DNA of 64,000 bases, from contig OZ038322.1 of the NCBI GenBank assembly GCA_964035795.1, positions 18,392,674-18,456,673 of the forward strand. The letters run 5' to 3'. This document shows, one piece after another, positions 1 through 13,900 of this stretch. How positions within the stretch are numbered: the stretch's first letter is position 1; the number at the start of each line of letters is the position of its first letter. The translations under genes and the position numbers were made by a program. Source of the DNA: Pterobdella sp. o SKG-2022 (Eukaryota > Annelida > Clitellata > Hirudinida > Piscicolidae). The notes under the pieces were generated by a model. It searched no databases. It was not told where the DNA came from and worked only from the letters and a program-made list of their open reading frames with translations.

Positions 1-1375
1 TTCCCTCATAAATAAAATATAAGTTTTATCTCGCTGGGAAGCATGTTGTGACAAAGTTAATATCGCCAAAAAAACCTAAGTCAAAGTTTTAAAATGGATT
101 ATTTATAAGATCAAATGTAAATGACCGCATTGGAAAGTTCATTTAATATGGAGTAAAAAGAGCAAAGTCCTCAGTTGAATTTTAATTTTTCTTTTTTATT
201 GGATTGCACTTGCAACAAATTAAGTGGAATGAGCTACGTGTTGTATGGGTGATATTTTAATTAAAAATTCCCTAAATCCCGCTACTTAATATTTGTATTA
301 TGCTCAGTTTTGTGCTAATTAATAGCTTCGAATTTTTCCTCTACAACTGTGTCTTTCAGGCTATGCTATTTCACCATAGTTTGATTGAACATATCATCAA
401 AAATGTATACAAAATTGATTAGATGTTTAAGCTATTGGCATACTTAACCCTGTGATGAAGTAAGGCAAATTATACATGGAAACAATTTGCATTTGAAAAT
501 GCTTGATGAAAAAATATTTTTCTTATTAAAAAGGCATCACAAATGATTGAAGGAAAAAAATTTAATGATCATATTGACATAATGATTATTATTGATTTAC
601 GAGCTTTCTATTTTTAAAATGAGAAACATTAATTTGAAAATAACTACAAGAAACTGATAAAAATAACAAATAAAAGTTAAAGTAAGAATAGCGTAGCCAC
701 CCATAAAATAAAAATGAATAGCACATGTCAAAAAGCATTATCAATAGTTGTTTTTGCTCAATTATGATGTGTTGTTGATTAAGTTTTAAAATTACTTTTA
801 ACAAATGATGTAATCTGTTGAAACCTTCAATCAGGGAATTATCTTAGTAATTTATGAACTTTTTTCTCAAAATATTTTATAGAAGGGTATTTATATTACA
901 AAAAAACATTTTTTGAAAAATCTGAATATAGAATTCTTGATGCTAATTTAAAGTTTTAGAGAACTTTTTAGGCATTGAATATTTGTGTGCTAAATTGAAA
1001 TTTTAAGTTTTATTTTGGTTCTTTACTATAAAAATGAAACTTTTTCTATTCCACAAGTGAATGAATAAAAAACAACATACATGCTCATGAGCACTAAAAT
1101 AAATCTTACTTTTTAAAAAGAAATACTTATTAATATAACAAATAATATTGGAGAAAAACAACCTGATGGGTAAATGATGTTGTGCAAACAAAAATAAAAG
1201 AGCTTTGAAAACAGAAATTGATAAAGATGATATTTGCATCAAAAAAATATTAACCAGCAAATAAAATATTGCAGTCATGATACAAAGGTAAAAAGATACA
1301 TCATAATAAACCATTAACTACAGTTACTTCTTTGTATTTTGAGGATGAATTAGCTTTTAATACGAAAAAACGAAC
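1..1375 (-). other. Intron or flanking sequence of the RERE-like gene
   Basis: No coding exon is recognisable here. The stretch lies 3' of the last visible ELM2 exon, which ends at a splice donor (GTTCG) rather than a stop, so it is probably intron leading to further ELM2, SANT and GATA-finger exons outside the window. Open frames here are AT-rich and have no family resemblance. Confidence 0.5.
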
Positions 1376-3741
1376 CATATGGAGTGAATTGATGGTAGTT
1401 TCATCCATGGAGGCAGCTGCACACCCATCATCCGTCGACCCTCCATCGCACCAGCCCACAAACGCCGCCATACTCCTGTGGTTTTAATTGATTTAAAATT
1501 TATTTACCACACAGAAACAACGCTAATGTATTACGACGAAATGCGATAATTACCCTTATAAGTATTTTCATTTTGCTTTGAACGTTTTAAAGTGTCTTTA
1601 AAATAAAAAGATTTATACCGGCTAGCTAGACTGGTAATAAAGAATGCAACTAAGCGCTAAAAATTGAACTATGTTGAAACGGAATAAGTGGCGAAACATT
1701 CTTTATAAGTGATAAAACATGAATCATACTGATAACAATGTATAATACTTTTGTAAATTCTCAATGTTCGAAAACTTTTTTTAAATTATTAATATTTTAA
1801 AGTTTTAAAATTAAAAAAAAATCTGTTTTAATGAGATTTTAACAAAAAAGTCTTCTAAATAATACAAAAAGCATACAAAATAACTGGCAGTAAGATATGA
1901 AATGAAGAAAGCATGTGTATGATGCTTAGTGTTTTCAACTGAGTAAATGTTCAATTATTCAACGTATATCGTTTGGCACATTTGTTTGTTCAATGATTGA
2001 GAAATAATTTATTGTCTATGAATTTATGTGAATCAGTATTATAGTAATGACTTTTGAGAAATAGCTTTTTTTTGTGATTAATTGTTGAGAAACTTATGAA
2101 TAGATTACTACACAACAAAACTGAAGTTTTTGACGAATTTGAATTTTTATGATAAAATATAAGGCCTTAAGAAAAGCTAAAATCAAAGTTTAATACGAAG
2201 AATAAATATGAAATAAAATTTTTTCAGACTAATAAATTATTGATTATTTTTAAGATGAACTTGAAAATAAGAACATAAATACTTGAATCAATTGAAGTTC
2301 TTAGTTTTCAGGCTCAAACCTACATTCTATTGATGTTAATGTAAAATAAACAGCTATGAAAGCAACTGTTAAGATTTTGAGTTCATAAAGTGTATGTATG
2401 TATGCCTTAAAAGCACTTTTCTCAATGAATGATATGAATTAGAATACTTGATGCTAATATAATTAAAAGTGAAAAAAAATTCTATTCAACAATTATTTAA
2501 AAATCTTTTCAGCAAGCAGTGTAAACCATTGAAAATATATGTGATGAATATAAGTAAGCATAGTTAAATATAAATAACTTTCAAATGATAATTTTATTGA
2601 AAAAATGTTTATATTTACAACTTTAAAAAACATTACTACATTTAAAAATATGAAAGATTAATTTTTATTGATCATAAAATTTTATTATTGTATCAGTCAA
2701 AACTGAATGTCAATTGCTCTTATAACCATAATTATAACTAAAAAATACATAATGATTTTAATAACATTGGACCAAAAGCTATATATAAAATTACTATAGA
2801 ATAATTGCATATTGATTCAACAATTAGACAGCTTATATCATGAATTAATATCCCAACTGAACATAATTATAAATTTTAGCAACTCATTTTGAATGAACTT
2901 AATGAGTAGATGCTCAATTATAATTTATAATATGCACAAAACAAAGTACTGTTGTAATAACATTCTTGCTTATAATTTTTAAAAATAAAAATTGTTCAAT
3001 GGCTATTAGTAATTATTGAAAGCACATTTTGATGAAGAGTATAAATGCTTTGATTTAACAATTAATAAGATTTGATATGAAGATTTTAGGTAACTTCAGT
3101 AACTTTTCTTAGCTTTTAATGTTAGTTTTAAAATTGAAGAACTTAATGAAAACAACAAAAAAATACTAAATTGAAAACAAGAACTATTTTTTGAACCTTG
3201 AAAAGCCTATTTTCATTTAGGAAATTAGAAAATTCTTTTCAATTATCTAAAAAAATAATTTCTGAATATGTACTACAATAAAATTATATTTTAAACAACA
3301 TGACTCAATAACGGTTGAAATTTATAAAAAATATCAAATTGTCACTGAAAATTACAAAAAACAATAATGCAACTGGAACAGGTTGAACAAAGAGAATAAG
3401 ACCTGGCTGCTCGGAGGTACATGAGCAGGTCTCCATCCATGATGCAATTGGGGTGCCATACTAGAGTCTCCAAATGATCATTGTGTTCTTCACTCTTCAC
3501 TTCCCCTATTAAACATGGCAACTTTGCCTGCAAAGGGTTAATTGATAGGTTTATGTTAAACTGAGAATTCTTTTATTAGTATACTACTGAATTTAATACA
3601 AAATTTTACATTTGCTTTAGTTCTTTGTTTGTCAAAAATATTCGAATTGATAATTTTGAGCTTCATAGTCGGTTAAAAGTTTCTTAAAAGATTGAAGCCA
3701 TTGTTTAATAAACTAACCTGGTGGTTAGACCCAACTTGGAT
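1376..3741 (-). CDS. RERE: RERE/atrophin-like transcriptional corepressor, ELM2-domain exons (partial)
   Basis: Three minus-strand exons encode most of an ELM2 domain of the arginine-glutamic-acid repeat (RERE/atrophin/Grunge) type, a nuclear corepressor that recruits histone deacetylases. Exon at 3741..3718 (the acceptor could also lie further 5') gives IQVGSNHQ. Exon 3527..3403 begins AKLPCLIGE and carries LETLVWHPN and [10 protein letters not shown]. Exon 1475..1376 carries [18 protein letters not shown]. Phases agree: the middle exon ends phase 2 (AG) and the next supplies G, giving ...AARSMAAF. The established vertebrate RERE motif has a near-identical core (CDGGST.DGC), which makes the family call strong. 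The last exon ends at a donor, so SANT and downstream exons lie left of the window. No BAH-domain exon was found upstream, and an unrelated WD40 gene on the same strand sits where it would be expected. Exon c is markedly GC-richer than its surroundings. Confidence 0.87.
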
Positions 3742-4098
3742 CTGAGCTGGAGCGGTAGCCAGTTTGAATTTGACAAGATTTTATTAAATAATTAATTATA
3801 TCACAATTGTTTTATATTTGTCTTTTATACTTTGGCGTAAAATTTGAGCATAACTAAATATTTATTAAAAAGCAATCGATCGATCAAAATGCTTGCAAAT
3901 ATATTAAGCCTTATATCGAATAGATCCCTACTCTAGATAATAATGGACAGACATGTTTATAGTGTGAAACAAGTAACGACAGCGCTTTATTCGTAACAAT
4001 GAAATATTTAACATCGTGTTCAGTTCATATTAAATTTTTTTGTTTGGAATAAATAAGTGATTAAAAAAACGAAAAAAACTTGATTAAACACAATGTAA

Positions 4099-4104
4099 TT
4101 TATT
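4099..4104 (-). terminator. AATAAA polyadenylation signal of the WD40 gene
   Basis: AATAAA on the minus strand, about 7 bases after the TGA stop of the WD40-gene terminal exon (stop at 4113..4111). Position and strand fit a cleavage/polyadenylation signal, although it is unusually close to the stop. Confidence 0.45.
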
Positions 4105-4110
4105 GAGCAG

Positions 4111-7100
4111 TCAAACGGACACCATAGGCTTTTTTGGAGTGGTGGTGCATTTGAGATTATAAATGCAGGTCCCACAACCGAATGAAAATAGTGGTCTCAT
4201 CAATTTTCTTGAGTTGTCAATACAAAACACACCATGTGGTAAATCTATCACAGAACCTATGGTCTATCATAATAAATCAATATAATTAAGTTAAATAGCT
4301 TGAATTGCAAAATTTTAGAAGCTTGATTTTTAAAAATTAAATAAAACAATAAAAGTTGTCAAACTACACTTTATTTTGAATACTTGGTTATAATCAAATT
4401 GAGTAAATGGGAATGTTACTAACATTGTACGTGTACTTGTCGATAAGACGTATCATGTTTTGGTTGCTTCCACCACACAGTATGCCATCTTCGCTATACC
4501 ACTGTCCCGCATATAGCTGTGATTATTAACATTTTCTTGAATTTCGGATAAATTTTTGTTTATTTTAAGTTTATGAAGCTAAAATCAACAAGCCCTACTA
4601 TTTTAGAAGATAAACGAGACAGAAAACACTTTTCCTACAACACAACAATTGCATACAGACATTTAGAATTTTAAGAAAGTATAAAATCTGTTACCATGCT
4701 TTTATAGAAGGTCTTGTCTGAAATCACGAACATTTTGGAACTCGCAAAATCCCATATCTGTAATTTTTCTCATATGGTTGAATCAACCCATAAATTCAAT
4801 TTACTCTAATGAAAACGTGAGAGATAAAATAATCGAAACCTGCAGACTTTCATCCTTCTTCCACGAAGCAGTCAGAATGCTCTTGCCATCCTTGCTCATG
4901 TCAATGCCATCTCCACATATGTATGGGCCAAATATGCTCCTTCGATATTATCAAGCAGTTCAAATCATGGAAACTATTTCAACCCCTAAAAAGGTCTTGG
5001 TAAGAACGCAGCCAATGTTTTTAATGTGATAACCACGAACAGATAACAAACCAAAAAATACGGATTTTCATAACTTTTTATAATCTAAGAATGAACAAAA
5101 ATGAGAAGCCATTATATCATAAACTTGAAGGCCTACAAAAACTATTTCCATTGAATGATTTTTATTATTAGAATTATTAAATATTTTCTGCATTTTTGAA
5201 AATTCAAAAGTACCACGTGAAATTCAATGATTAACGTGCTCATTCAAATTTTATGAACGCCGAAAGTCGTGACGATTTGAAGCAATTAAGTTAAATGATT
5301 TCGAAGAACTTTATAAAAATGGTATAAAAAGATTTTAATCACGAATGAAATAAATTCAAAAAAATAATTTTTGCAGTAAACGAAATGGAAAATTTCCAAA
5401 GTGTATATAGAAAGTTGATTGTAAAGTGAAGCAACCTAATAGAGTTTTTGCACCTAAAGTCCCATATCCTCATCACCCTGTCCCAACCTCCCGTGACCAT
5501 GATGTTTTCATCGCTGGGATGAAAACACACTCCAAAATACCTGCTCCTTTGACCTTCCCCCTTGCTCTGAAGTTCTGCATCACTTAGTGTAAGTGAAATT
5601 TTACGTACTTTTATGAATAATTCTAAAGCACAAAAGTATTTCTAACTTAATTTTATCTTTCGATAATGATATTGTTATTAATCAAATATTAAAATGAATA
5701 ACATGGTGTAGAAGATTCTGACTTGCTTCTTTGATGCCACGTCATACAGGTTGACCATAGGGTCACCTCCTACACTGGCCAAATACTGATTTGTATGACT
5801 TACCGAAAGGTTCAATGTCTCTAAGCTGGGTCTTGTTAATGACATTATTGACAATTGTAATTATATAATGCATCCATGATTCTATTATTGGGTAACGGAT
5901 AAAAATAATTTCACATGACTTTATTGTTTAAACTTACCTAAAGAATGTTTTAACTCGTTAAAACCATCAAAAATGAAGAAAAAAATTGATAAAAACACGT
6001 TTAAAATGAATTTTTAAAAATTTATGAAATTATCAACCTTGTTTCACTTATAACAGATAACAATGAGCTAGACATGAAATGCCAGAAAGCCAATTTTCCC
6101 AATGCGTCTGTTATCAAAATTCATTAAAGCTTATTATTTCATTATATTATATTTTTTCCACTGTAAACATAATAGAATGTTGAACTCATTAAATAAATAC
6201 AAAAAAAATAAAATGATTCATTAGCCAAAATATCTCAGACATTGTTGACAATGAAATAAATTTTTCTCAAGCTTGAGTTCCTAACATTCCATCGCACCAA
6301 ATTTTTTACGCAAACTGATCAAGGTAAAAATAGAGAATAGACCTTATCGCTCTTCGAATGCCCCTTAAACAGCAATTAACCGCAAAAAAACGTCAAGTGC
6401 TTTCAGAACGTGTTTTCGGCTGTTGGAAGTTCTTCATTAACTTATATAAAAAACCCTACTTGATTATCTACATTTAAATGAAAAATGAAAGCATTTAAAT
6501 TAAAAACCTCCTTATAATTTTAATATTTAATTTTCCCTTCAAATGCTTGTCATGGCGCCAAAAAAATTGAAATTAGGACTCTCATTAATATACATCTCGA
6601 ATAAACTTTCAAAAAATTATGAAATTAATATGACATTAACCTCAAGTGATGATATATGTAAAAGGTTACTAATTGAGATGAAGTATTAAAAATACCAACA
6701 AGAAGCTATTAGCACTGCACTTTCATCCTTGCACGCAAACACATGATCATCGTCAAAATCATCGAATGGCATGCTCAAGAATTTTAGGCCTGTAACTGGA
6801 AATTTCTTTGGATTATCACTTAAAATTAACTCGCATACTTTCGTGAAATCTTTAGTGCCAAAAACCTATAAAAGTAAAATGTTTCATTTTCAATGCAATG
6901 TAACAGTATTTATTTTACAATTTCTTCTACCAAAATACCCAAAAATTTTTGAAAATAATCGAATTATTGTAAATTAAATAAAAGAAATCAACAATTTAAC
7001 AAAATTTTGGGAAGGTGTTTTTGCTTTATGTCGGTACCTTGATAGATCCATTTTTAAACCCAACAGCTAAAAATCGACCTTTGGATGAGTATCTCAGACA

Positions 7101-7170
7101 CATTACATATCCAGATGATTCTCCTTCATCCCTTTTGCAGTATTCAGTCGATTCAATATTTGCTTTCCAA
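4111..7170 (-). CDS. WD40-repeat protein (multi-exon, 5' end uncertain)
   Basis: Minus-strand exons, each ending in a usable donor, encode WD40 blades: about 7170..7038 (LRYSSKGRFLAVGFKNGSIK), 6865..6721 (VFGTKDFTKVCEL), 5820..5723 (NQYLASVGGDPMVNLYDV), 5566..5436 (CFHPSDENIMVTGGWDR then MRIWDFRCKNSI), 4939..4840 (IFGPYICGDGIDMSKDGK), 4757..4695 (IWDFASSK), 4516..4424 (LYAGQWYSEDGILCGGSNQN) and terminal 4263..4111. Phases match at all junctions in the second half. The blade containing TGGWDRVMRIWD and the following GPYICGD segment are typical of a beta-propeller family found widely in eukaryotes; I cannot assign an orthologue. WD40 propellers are protein-interaction scaffolds without catalytic activity. 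The initiator ATG was not identified, and one blade may be missing in the 0.9-kb intron 6720..5821. Confidence 0.8.
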
Positions 7171-7174
7171 GAAA

Positions 7175-7926
7175 TAAATCATTCTATGAAAATTTTATGA
7201 AAACTAATTGGAGAAATAATTTCCAAGAACCTAATTATCTGAGAATCATTATTTTTGAACACTTACACAATTGAAACAACTTTTATTCCACCCTCGATCT
7301 CATAATCCTTTTCTGTCACATTATGTTATTTTGAAATTTTTATCATATTTGATGATGATTTTAGTCAAAAAAACTTTTGAAATACTTTTTTCTTCGCTTT
7401 TTAATGACAAAGAAGACAAAAATTTAGAAGAAACAGACATCATATAATCTCCAATTTGAAGACGAAAATATGATTGTACTTTATAACAAAATTTATTATT
7501 AAACTGATCAGTTATTTTGAACTTCGCGGCAGATTAATTGCACAAAACTGTTTTCCAAAGATACAAATATAAAACAATAAATAAATATTTTATTGCTAAT
7601 AAAATAAAAAAATATTCAAGTTGAAATAAAAGCAAAATTCTGTAAATATTTGTACAATTAATTGGAGGAAAAAGCTTAAATCAACGAATAAAATGTATGT
7701 TCGAAAGTCAATGATTTATTAAGCTTGTCACCATAAATTAGCAAGCAAAACTGTGTTATAATCGTTTTTTTGAAAATTAGCACATTGTGATTCCAAATCA
7801 ATAAAGAAATCATTTAGAAACCATTTAACTAAAAATTCACAAATGTTATATTGCGGGAATAAAAATGATTTTAAAACAAGAAAATCATCCTATAACTGCT
7901 TTTAAACTTTTACAAATATTCACAAT
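7175..7926. other. Intergenic, AT-rich
   Basis: Between the first recognised WD40 exon and the stop of the membrane-protein gene. It may contain the promoter and 5' exon of the WD40 gene, but no ATG-bearing exon with a good donor stood out. No repeat or RNA gene was recognised. Confidence 0.4.
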
Positions 7927-10900
7927 TCAAAAAAAATTATTGTAAACGCTAAAATGAACAAACAATAATAAAACAGTAAAATATGGAAGAGTAAAGTTTA
8001 AATAAAACGAATCAATTTTTATGGTTTCAATTTCTTCAAAGGTAAAGTCATTTGATTTTCTAAAAGAACTATTTAATTGAGACTCACCGAAAAAATGTTT
8101 TAAGTCAACTTGATCAATTCTAAAATGGTATTTCAAAACATACAAAACCATCTCTAGTACCAATTCAGTAACTAAACACATAAAGGAAGTTATAATGACA
8201 TTATTCATAAAACCTAATCGATTCTTTATCAATGAATTTCCTCCGGCCATTTCTCTTTTATGGAGATTACTCTTAAAACTATCAACGTAATCACTTTTTA
8301 CACTTACTTCTTCATCGCTTTGATTCGAAGCATTCTTGTCTTTTTGATTACTTACACACACGTTATGACAATCTTCAAATTGGTCTTTATTGTCATTGTT
8401 ATCATTGGTACCCAATTTACCATTGTTCAAATTATATACTTTTGATTTTGTCAGAGATTCGGAAGTGTTTTTGAACAAAAGAACCAGAATTGTGATAACA
8501 ACGATAATTTTAATTGAAATTGAAATAAAAAACACAATATGAATAGTTTTGTATAATAAAAAACGAAGAGTTTTATTCTTGAAAACGCTATGTCTGTGAA
8601 TTCCGTGGTAATAGAAGTATACAAAAGAACAATTTCTGATTAATACTCGACCATTTTCAAAGTCTTCAGAACAAATAGAACTTTTAGTATGAGAATTATG
8701 AGCGTTTAAATTCAATTTAGCTTCATCAAACTGCTCAATGTTGAAGTTACTTCCTTTGTATTTGGGTGACTTATTCCGAGGTTTATCTTTGTTTAAATGC
8801 TCTTCAAAAGTATCATTGCAATTCTTAGAAATACCACACGCACCATCACATTTCACCACCTTCCAACCACTGCTACTCATCATCAAACGACGCAATTTCC
8901 AATAACTCATTTTAATCTTCTCCATGAAAATTTTAGCATTATATAAATTTTCTTCTATATCCTCATCCGCCCATCTGGATGGCTGACAAACCACCTCACT
9001 ATGTTTCAGCCAGCCACATTTGTTTGTGCTTGTTTCACTGCTTTCATTAATATTTTTATCCGGAAATTTTTTATTTTTTTCAGAATGTATTTCATTTGAA
9101 TGTTGTTCCCAAACGTTTATTTCTAATTTTCTTTTTGTCTTTTTGCTGTTATTGGTATTTTTTGCACCATCATCTTCATCATCCTCTTCATTTTTTAATG
9201 GTTGACATATTTTTTGATGGTTTTTTTGATTTTTGCCATATGTTGATTCAATATGTGTGTTGTAGTTTTTTCCGAAGTCATTTGTTTTCGTGTGTTTCAC
9301 ATCATTGTTAATTAAGTTATTACCTTCAATGTCGCTGTGATAGAAAGGCTTATAATTCAATCTGAAATATTCACATACATAAATTTCAGTATTATTAAAA
9401 AATTGAAGATCGGAAAATACTCTTTAAAAACAGAAAAATTCTAATATACTTTATCTGCAATATAAGCTCTTGAGAAACTTATCTATTATGTAAAAATTAA
9501 TTAAATGATTTTTGAAATTTTGACCAAAAATAATTTTTAGTTTGATTAGAATTTTTGTCAATTTTTTTTTTAAATTGAAAGATGAACAAAAGTTTTAGAA
9601 ATTGAGTAGCTGAAAAGAAAGTGATAAGCTTGATGTAAACTCATCAAACTGTAAAATAAATTGGAAATAATGTCGGTTGGAATATTTTTTCAAAAAATTT
9701 AGAATAAAATTTTTAGCTGAAACCGTAATAGCATTTGAATTCAAGATTTTTGATACATTATCGCCAAGAACTGTATTACAAAAACACCAAATGCTTGCTT
9801 TAAAATCGAGTTTTTCGTGCATTTTTAATATTTTTAAACCTTCTGACTTTTTTGAATATACTGCTGAAATACTTGAACAAATATTTTTATGATTGAGGTA
9901 AACAACTACAACGGATGACGTAGCTAAGTTTTGAAGCAACGTGGCATTAGGTATGGAAACATTATATCAATCCAATCACTTAAAATTCTACAATAACCTT
10001 CTGTTAGGAAAAAATTGACGAGTCTGTTCAGCGGAAGAATTTTTTGGATGTTGCCAGCGATCGGGATTAATCTTATCCAAAACGTTGATTGAGTGCTCAT
10101 AAACACTTTGTAGGACATTCATCACCTTGGCACAGTGCTTGAATGCCTAAGAAGATGAAGTTTTTTTAGAAACATACAAAAACGTTAATAAAAAAGTTGA
10201 GTTTGAAATGTATATGACACACTTCAATTATGTAATGTTCATAAATACCTTAGAGAATGTATTGGTACAGTTGATGTAGGCTTTGCTTATCAGCTGCTTG
10301 CAAGTCTGCTTGAGGAATAGTCAATTGTTAATCACTACATCTATCTATCTATCAATCCTTCATCAATATCAAATGTCTTATCGAATTTAAAAACCTTATC
10401 GGAGTTATATGATTCAAATAAGACTTTATTCTGGTTCAATAATTTTTTTAAACATGAATTTTATTTCATGACAGCAAAAGGATTTTTTTGTAAAATAACG
10501 AACTTTGTGAAAAGCTTATAGCCCAAAAAATTATGAAAAAAATAATTATTTAGGCATCATAAATGATTTTTTCGACATTATTAAAGCTTTTTGAATAGAA
10601 TTTGATTACTGTATTAAACCATCACGCGTAAATACGACTTGACACTAGATCCGTGAGGAGCAGAGAAAACATAAAGAAAGCACATATTATAATGAAAATG
10701 AAATCAAAACATAAAAAGTGTATGATGACACTATTAGTAACATAAATAGAAAATTTCACAAAAAATTTATAGGGATTTTAATTATGGATTTCATAGTGTT
10801 ATGCAAGCACAATGTTGAATAATAAAAAACCTCTCTTAAACGCTGTTTATATAGTTATAAAAGAAGATTATTTTTAAATTTAGCAAATAAATTTAACTTA

Positions 10901-13900
10901 ATTTTCAATTATTCAAAAACTGAAAAATCTTCCAACTTATAAGTATGATTAAAAGTGGTTTAACTTATGGACCATGGGCATCTGAAAAATGTGATGATGG
11001 CCAATGATAATTGCTGATAGATAATTATTTATCTTTTTTGGCTAAATATAACTAAAAACATAATAAAACTTAGGAATATATAAAATGCTGTTGAAAGGTT
11101 TTTTGAAAGGATTATATATATGATTTATAAATATTTTAAGAAGAAGGTCTGCATCATCACCAATATAAAATATGTTTGGTATAAAAAACTTGGGAACGAT
11201 TAAGTTTGGTCAACTGATAGAACTGAAAAATTTAAAGTTGGAATATATAACTTAGTTTCTTTTAGGTGATTTTAAACACATAACACGTTTTTTAATATCA
11301 GTAAATAACCAGAAAAAAAAATTCTGCGCTTCTAGTATCTATGAAAAATCTCAAAAGTTTCTCAATCGATAGAATTACATGAGCGCGGCGTTGATAAGAA
11401 AATGAAATAATATTCAATTGGAATGTATAGTTATTAATAACAATAGAGCACGATTTAATTACCAAACCAAAAAAAACATTCAAACCCAAAACATTATGAA
11501 CGGACACCGCAATTAAGAACTTGATGAAGAAGATAAAAAATAATCATAAATAAAAAATAATGGGAAACATTGGAGAGTTAAAAAAGTGAATTAATCATAC
11601 TGATTTATACACGGGGAGATTACACACGACAGTTTATCGAAGGAAGAATCTTTTCTTGCCTGATGTATTCTTTATCGCTTCTGGCTCTGTGGTCTTTATT
11701 CTACCTACTAGCTCTCAGTTATCTATTTAATATGCTTGTAGTGCTTTTTTCATATCTTATGATCATGGTCTATTCAAGCATATTGTCTATATGCAGTGGC
11801 GTTTACCCAATATTGCATCTTTCGCTGAGCTCGATCCAGGATTCCTAATGATGCACTACGCGAAATAAATTAATTTAATATACGAACCAAAAAATTTGTT
11901 TATATTTTGCAACTGTTTTGTTTGATTTTACTGTATGGCATAATAACATAAAAATCATAATATAGAAGCATATTACATAACCCATAAATATTTAAATTAT
12001 GAGCATTTGCAATGACCTTTTAGTAGTTTGAACATATTTATCACAGTATGTAGTTAATTTATTTAGTATTCAATAAAATTACTATACATTTACTTATCAA
12101 AATTTTTTTGCGTTTCTTTTCATGATAGAAAGTAGATACTTGAACTCCTTAAAAATCGTACTTAAAAAATAAATAATTAGTTTTTTATAGAATCTTTAAT
12201 TAAACTTTCTTCGAAACGAGAGTCCATTTAGGCTTGTATAAGATTAGTTTTATCGACCAAAATATCTCTTTCATACTTCATTTCTTGAGCCATGTATCAG
12301 GCCTTCAACTATAAATACAGCTTCTATAACCGCTTTATGACGTTTTAATAAAACTTTTTAGTATCTTATTTTTTAAAACTTTTTAATGACTCAAGCTGGT
12401 TCTGTATAAACATGAAAGATTGTAATTATAAACTGAGAAAAGCTGAAGCTTCATTTAATGCGCAATATTGTACTGCATTTTTTAACTAGATTTTTATTCT
12501 GGATAGTGCTATAATTGTTCTAATATTTATATTCAGTAATACTAGCTTGCCAAGCTTTGTTTGATGATTCATTAAGTCATAAATAAGTTTAATGTATTAT
12601 TCTCAAAATGTAATTTTTTTTTGTATTTTGAGTTTTTCAATAGAAAATGAGTTTGAAATAAGTATGAAAAACATTCTATATAGGTACTACGTCGTTGTTT
12701 AGCTGCAAACTACTTTTCCATGAAAATGCAAATCACTTCATTAACATAGCAAAAAAATTGCAAAAGTTTGATTTTCAATGAAAAATGATTGAAAAAAAAA
12801 AATCGCGTGAAAATACCAAAATATAAAAATCTTTTTGCAAGATGAATAAAACTTCAAAAATCCGGAAATTATTGATTATAAAAAAATAAGATATCAAAAC
12901 TTGCAACAATAAAACTCCGATGTCAAGAAGTAGTTACAGAGATGGTTGAATATAATGAAGATGTTTGTCTGTAAGCTTGAGCGGTCACAGCGCATGAGCA
13001 AGCCATGTTTTTTTGTGACCACGTGCCCACACTACCATGCAAGAGAAGAAAATGAAATGCAATACACAATAAAATAAAAAAGTTTATCATTTTAGAGTTA
13101 CAGACTACGACGTTATTAATGTATTATTATTGAAGTACAATGCATAGCAGTGAAATTGATAGAGCGTAAAAGTTATTCGAGCGAAGAAAATTATGAATTA
13201 AAAATCTTTCAAAAATGTTTCACAATAAAAAATTACTAGTTTAAATTCAAATGCCAACACAAATTAATATAAATCTACTGTGGCAATGAAGTTTAAGAAC
13301 CGCTAATTAACTTTTCTTCTCGTAAACGCTTCGGTTAAGATTTTCAGCTTCTAATAATCTAGTTATATTTCACCTTAAAATCAACATCACTTAAAGTTTA
13401 TTTTCGAAAACCTAACTTTAATATTGCTTTAATGAAGGGTTTGTTAAGAAGTAAGAATTTTGCGTGTTACTATGATTAAAACGAATGATTATAAACTGTT
13501 CTATAAAATCATGCATTAGCACTTTTAGAAGCATGTCATGATTTTATTATGTGTTTGAAATATGAGCATAATGCTATTTCATCCATAAAGCTTTCTACAC
13601 TTCTCAATGAACTATTAAACGCACTTCGTTCTCAAGTTGGCTATTGTTTTTCAAGTTTAGCCTATGGAATGTTTTTTCAATAGTTTTTAGATTAAATGAT
13701 ATCAAAATTCTAGATCAGGGTGTATTTATCAGATTAACTTTTGTAATTGTATCAAGTGAAATTTCAAATTTTAAGAATGAGCTCAGACTTATATAAGTTT
13801 TTAAATATTTAATGTTCTGATTTGAGATTTTCAAAGGTTTTACGGATTTTAAATCAATTTTTTTTACACGAAATTGACAAAATTTTCTTAAATAAAACTT

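Noticed and set aside
9020..9311. Plus-strand frames opposite the membrane-protein last exon
   Set aside because: Shadow frames of the acidic, low-complexity coding region on the minus strand; no splice or family support.
10341..10356. CTAT tetranucleotide run
   Set aside because: Short microsatellite, ordinary in such a genome.
11663..11848. Hydrophobic 61-codon plus-strand frame
   Set aside because: Resembles a multispanning peptide but lies in an intron, lacks gene context and could arise by chance from T-rich DNA.
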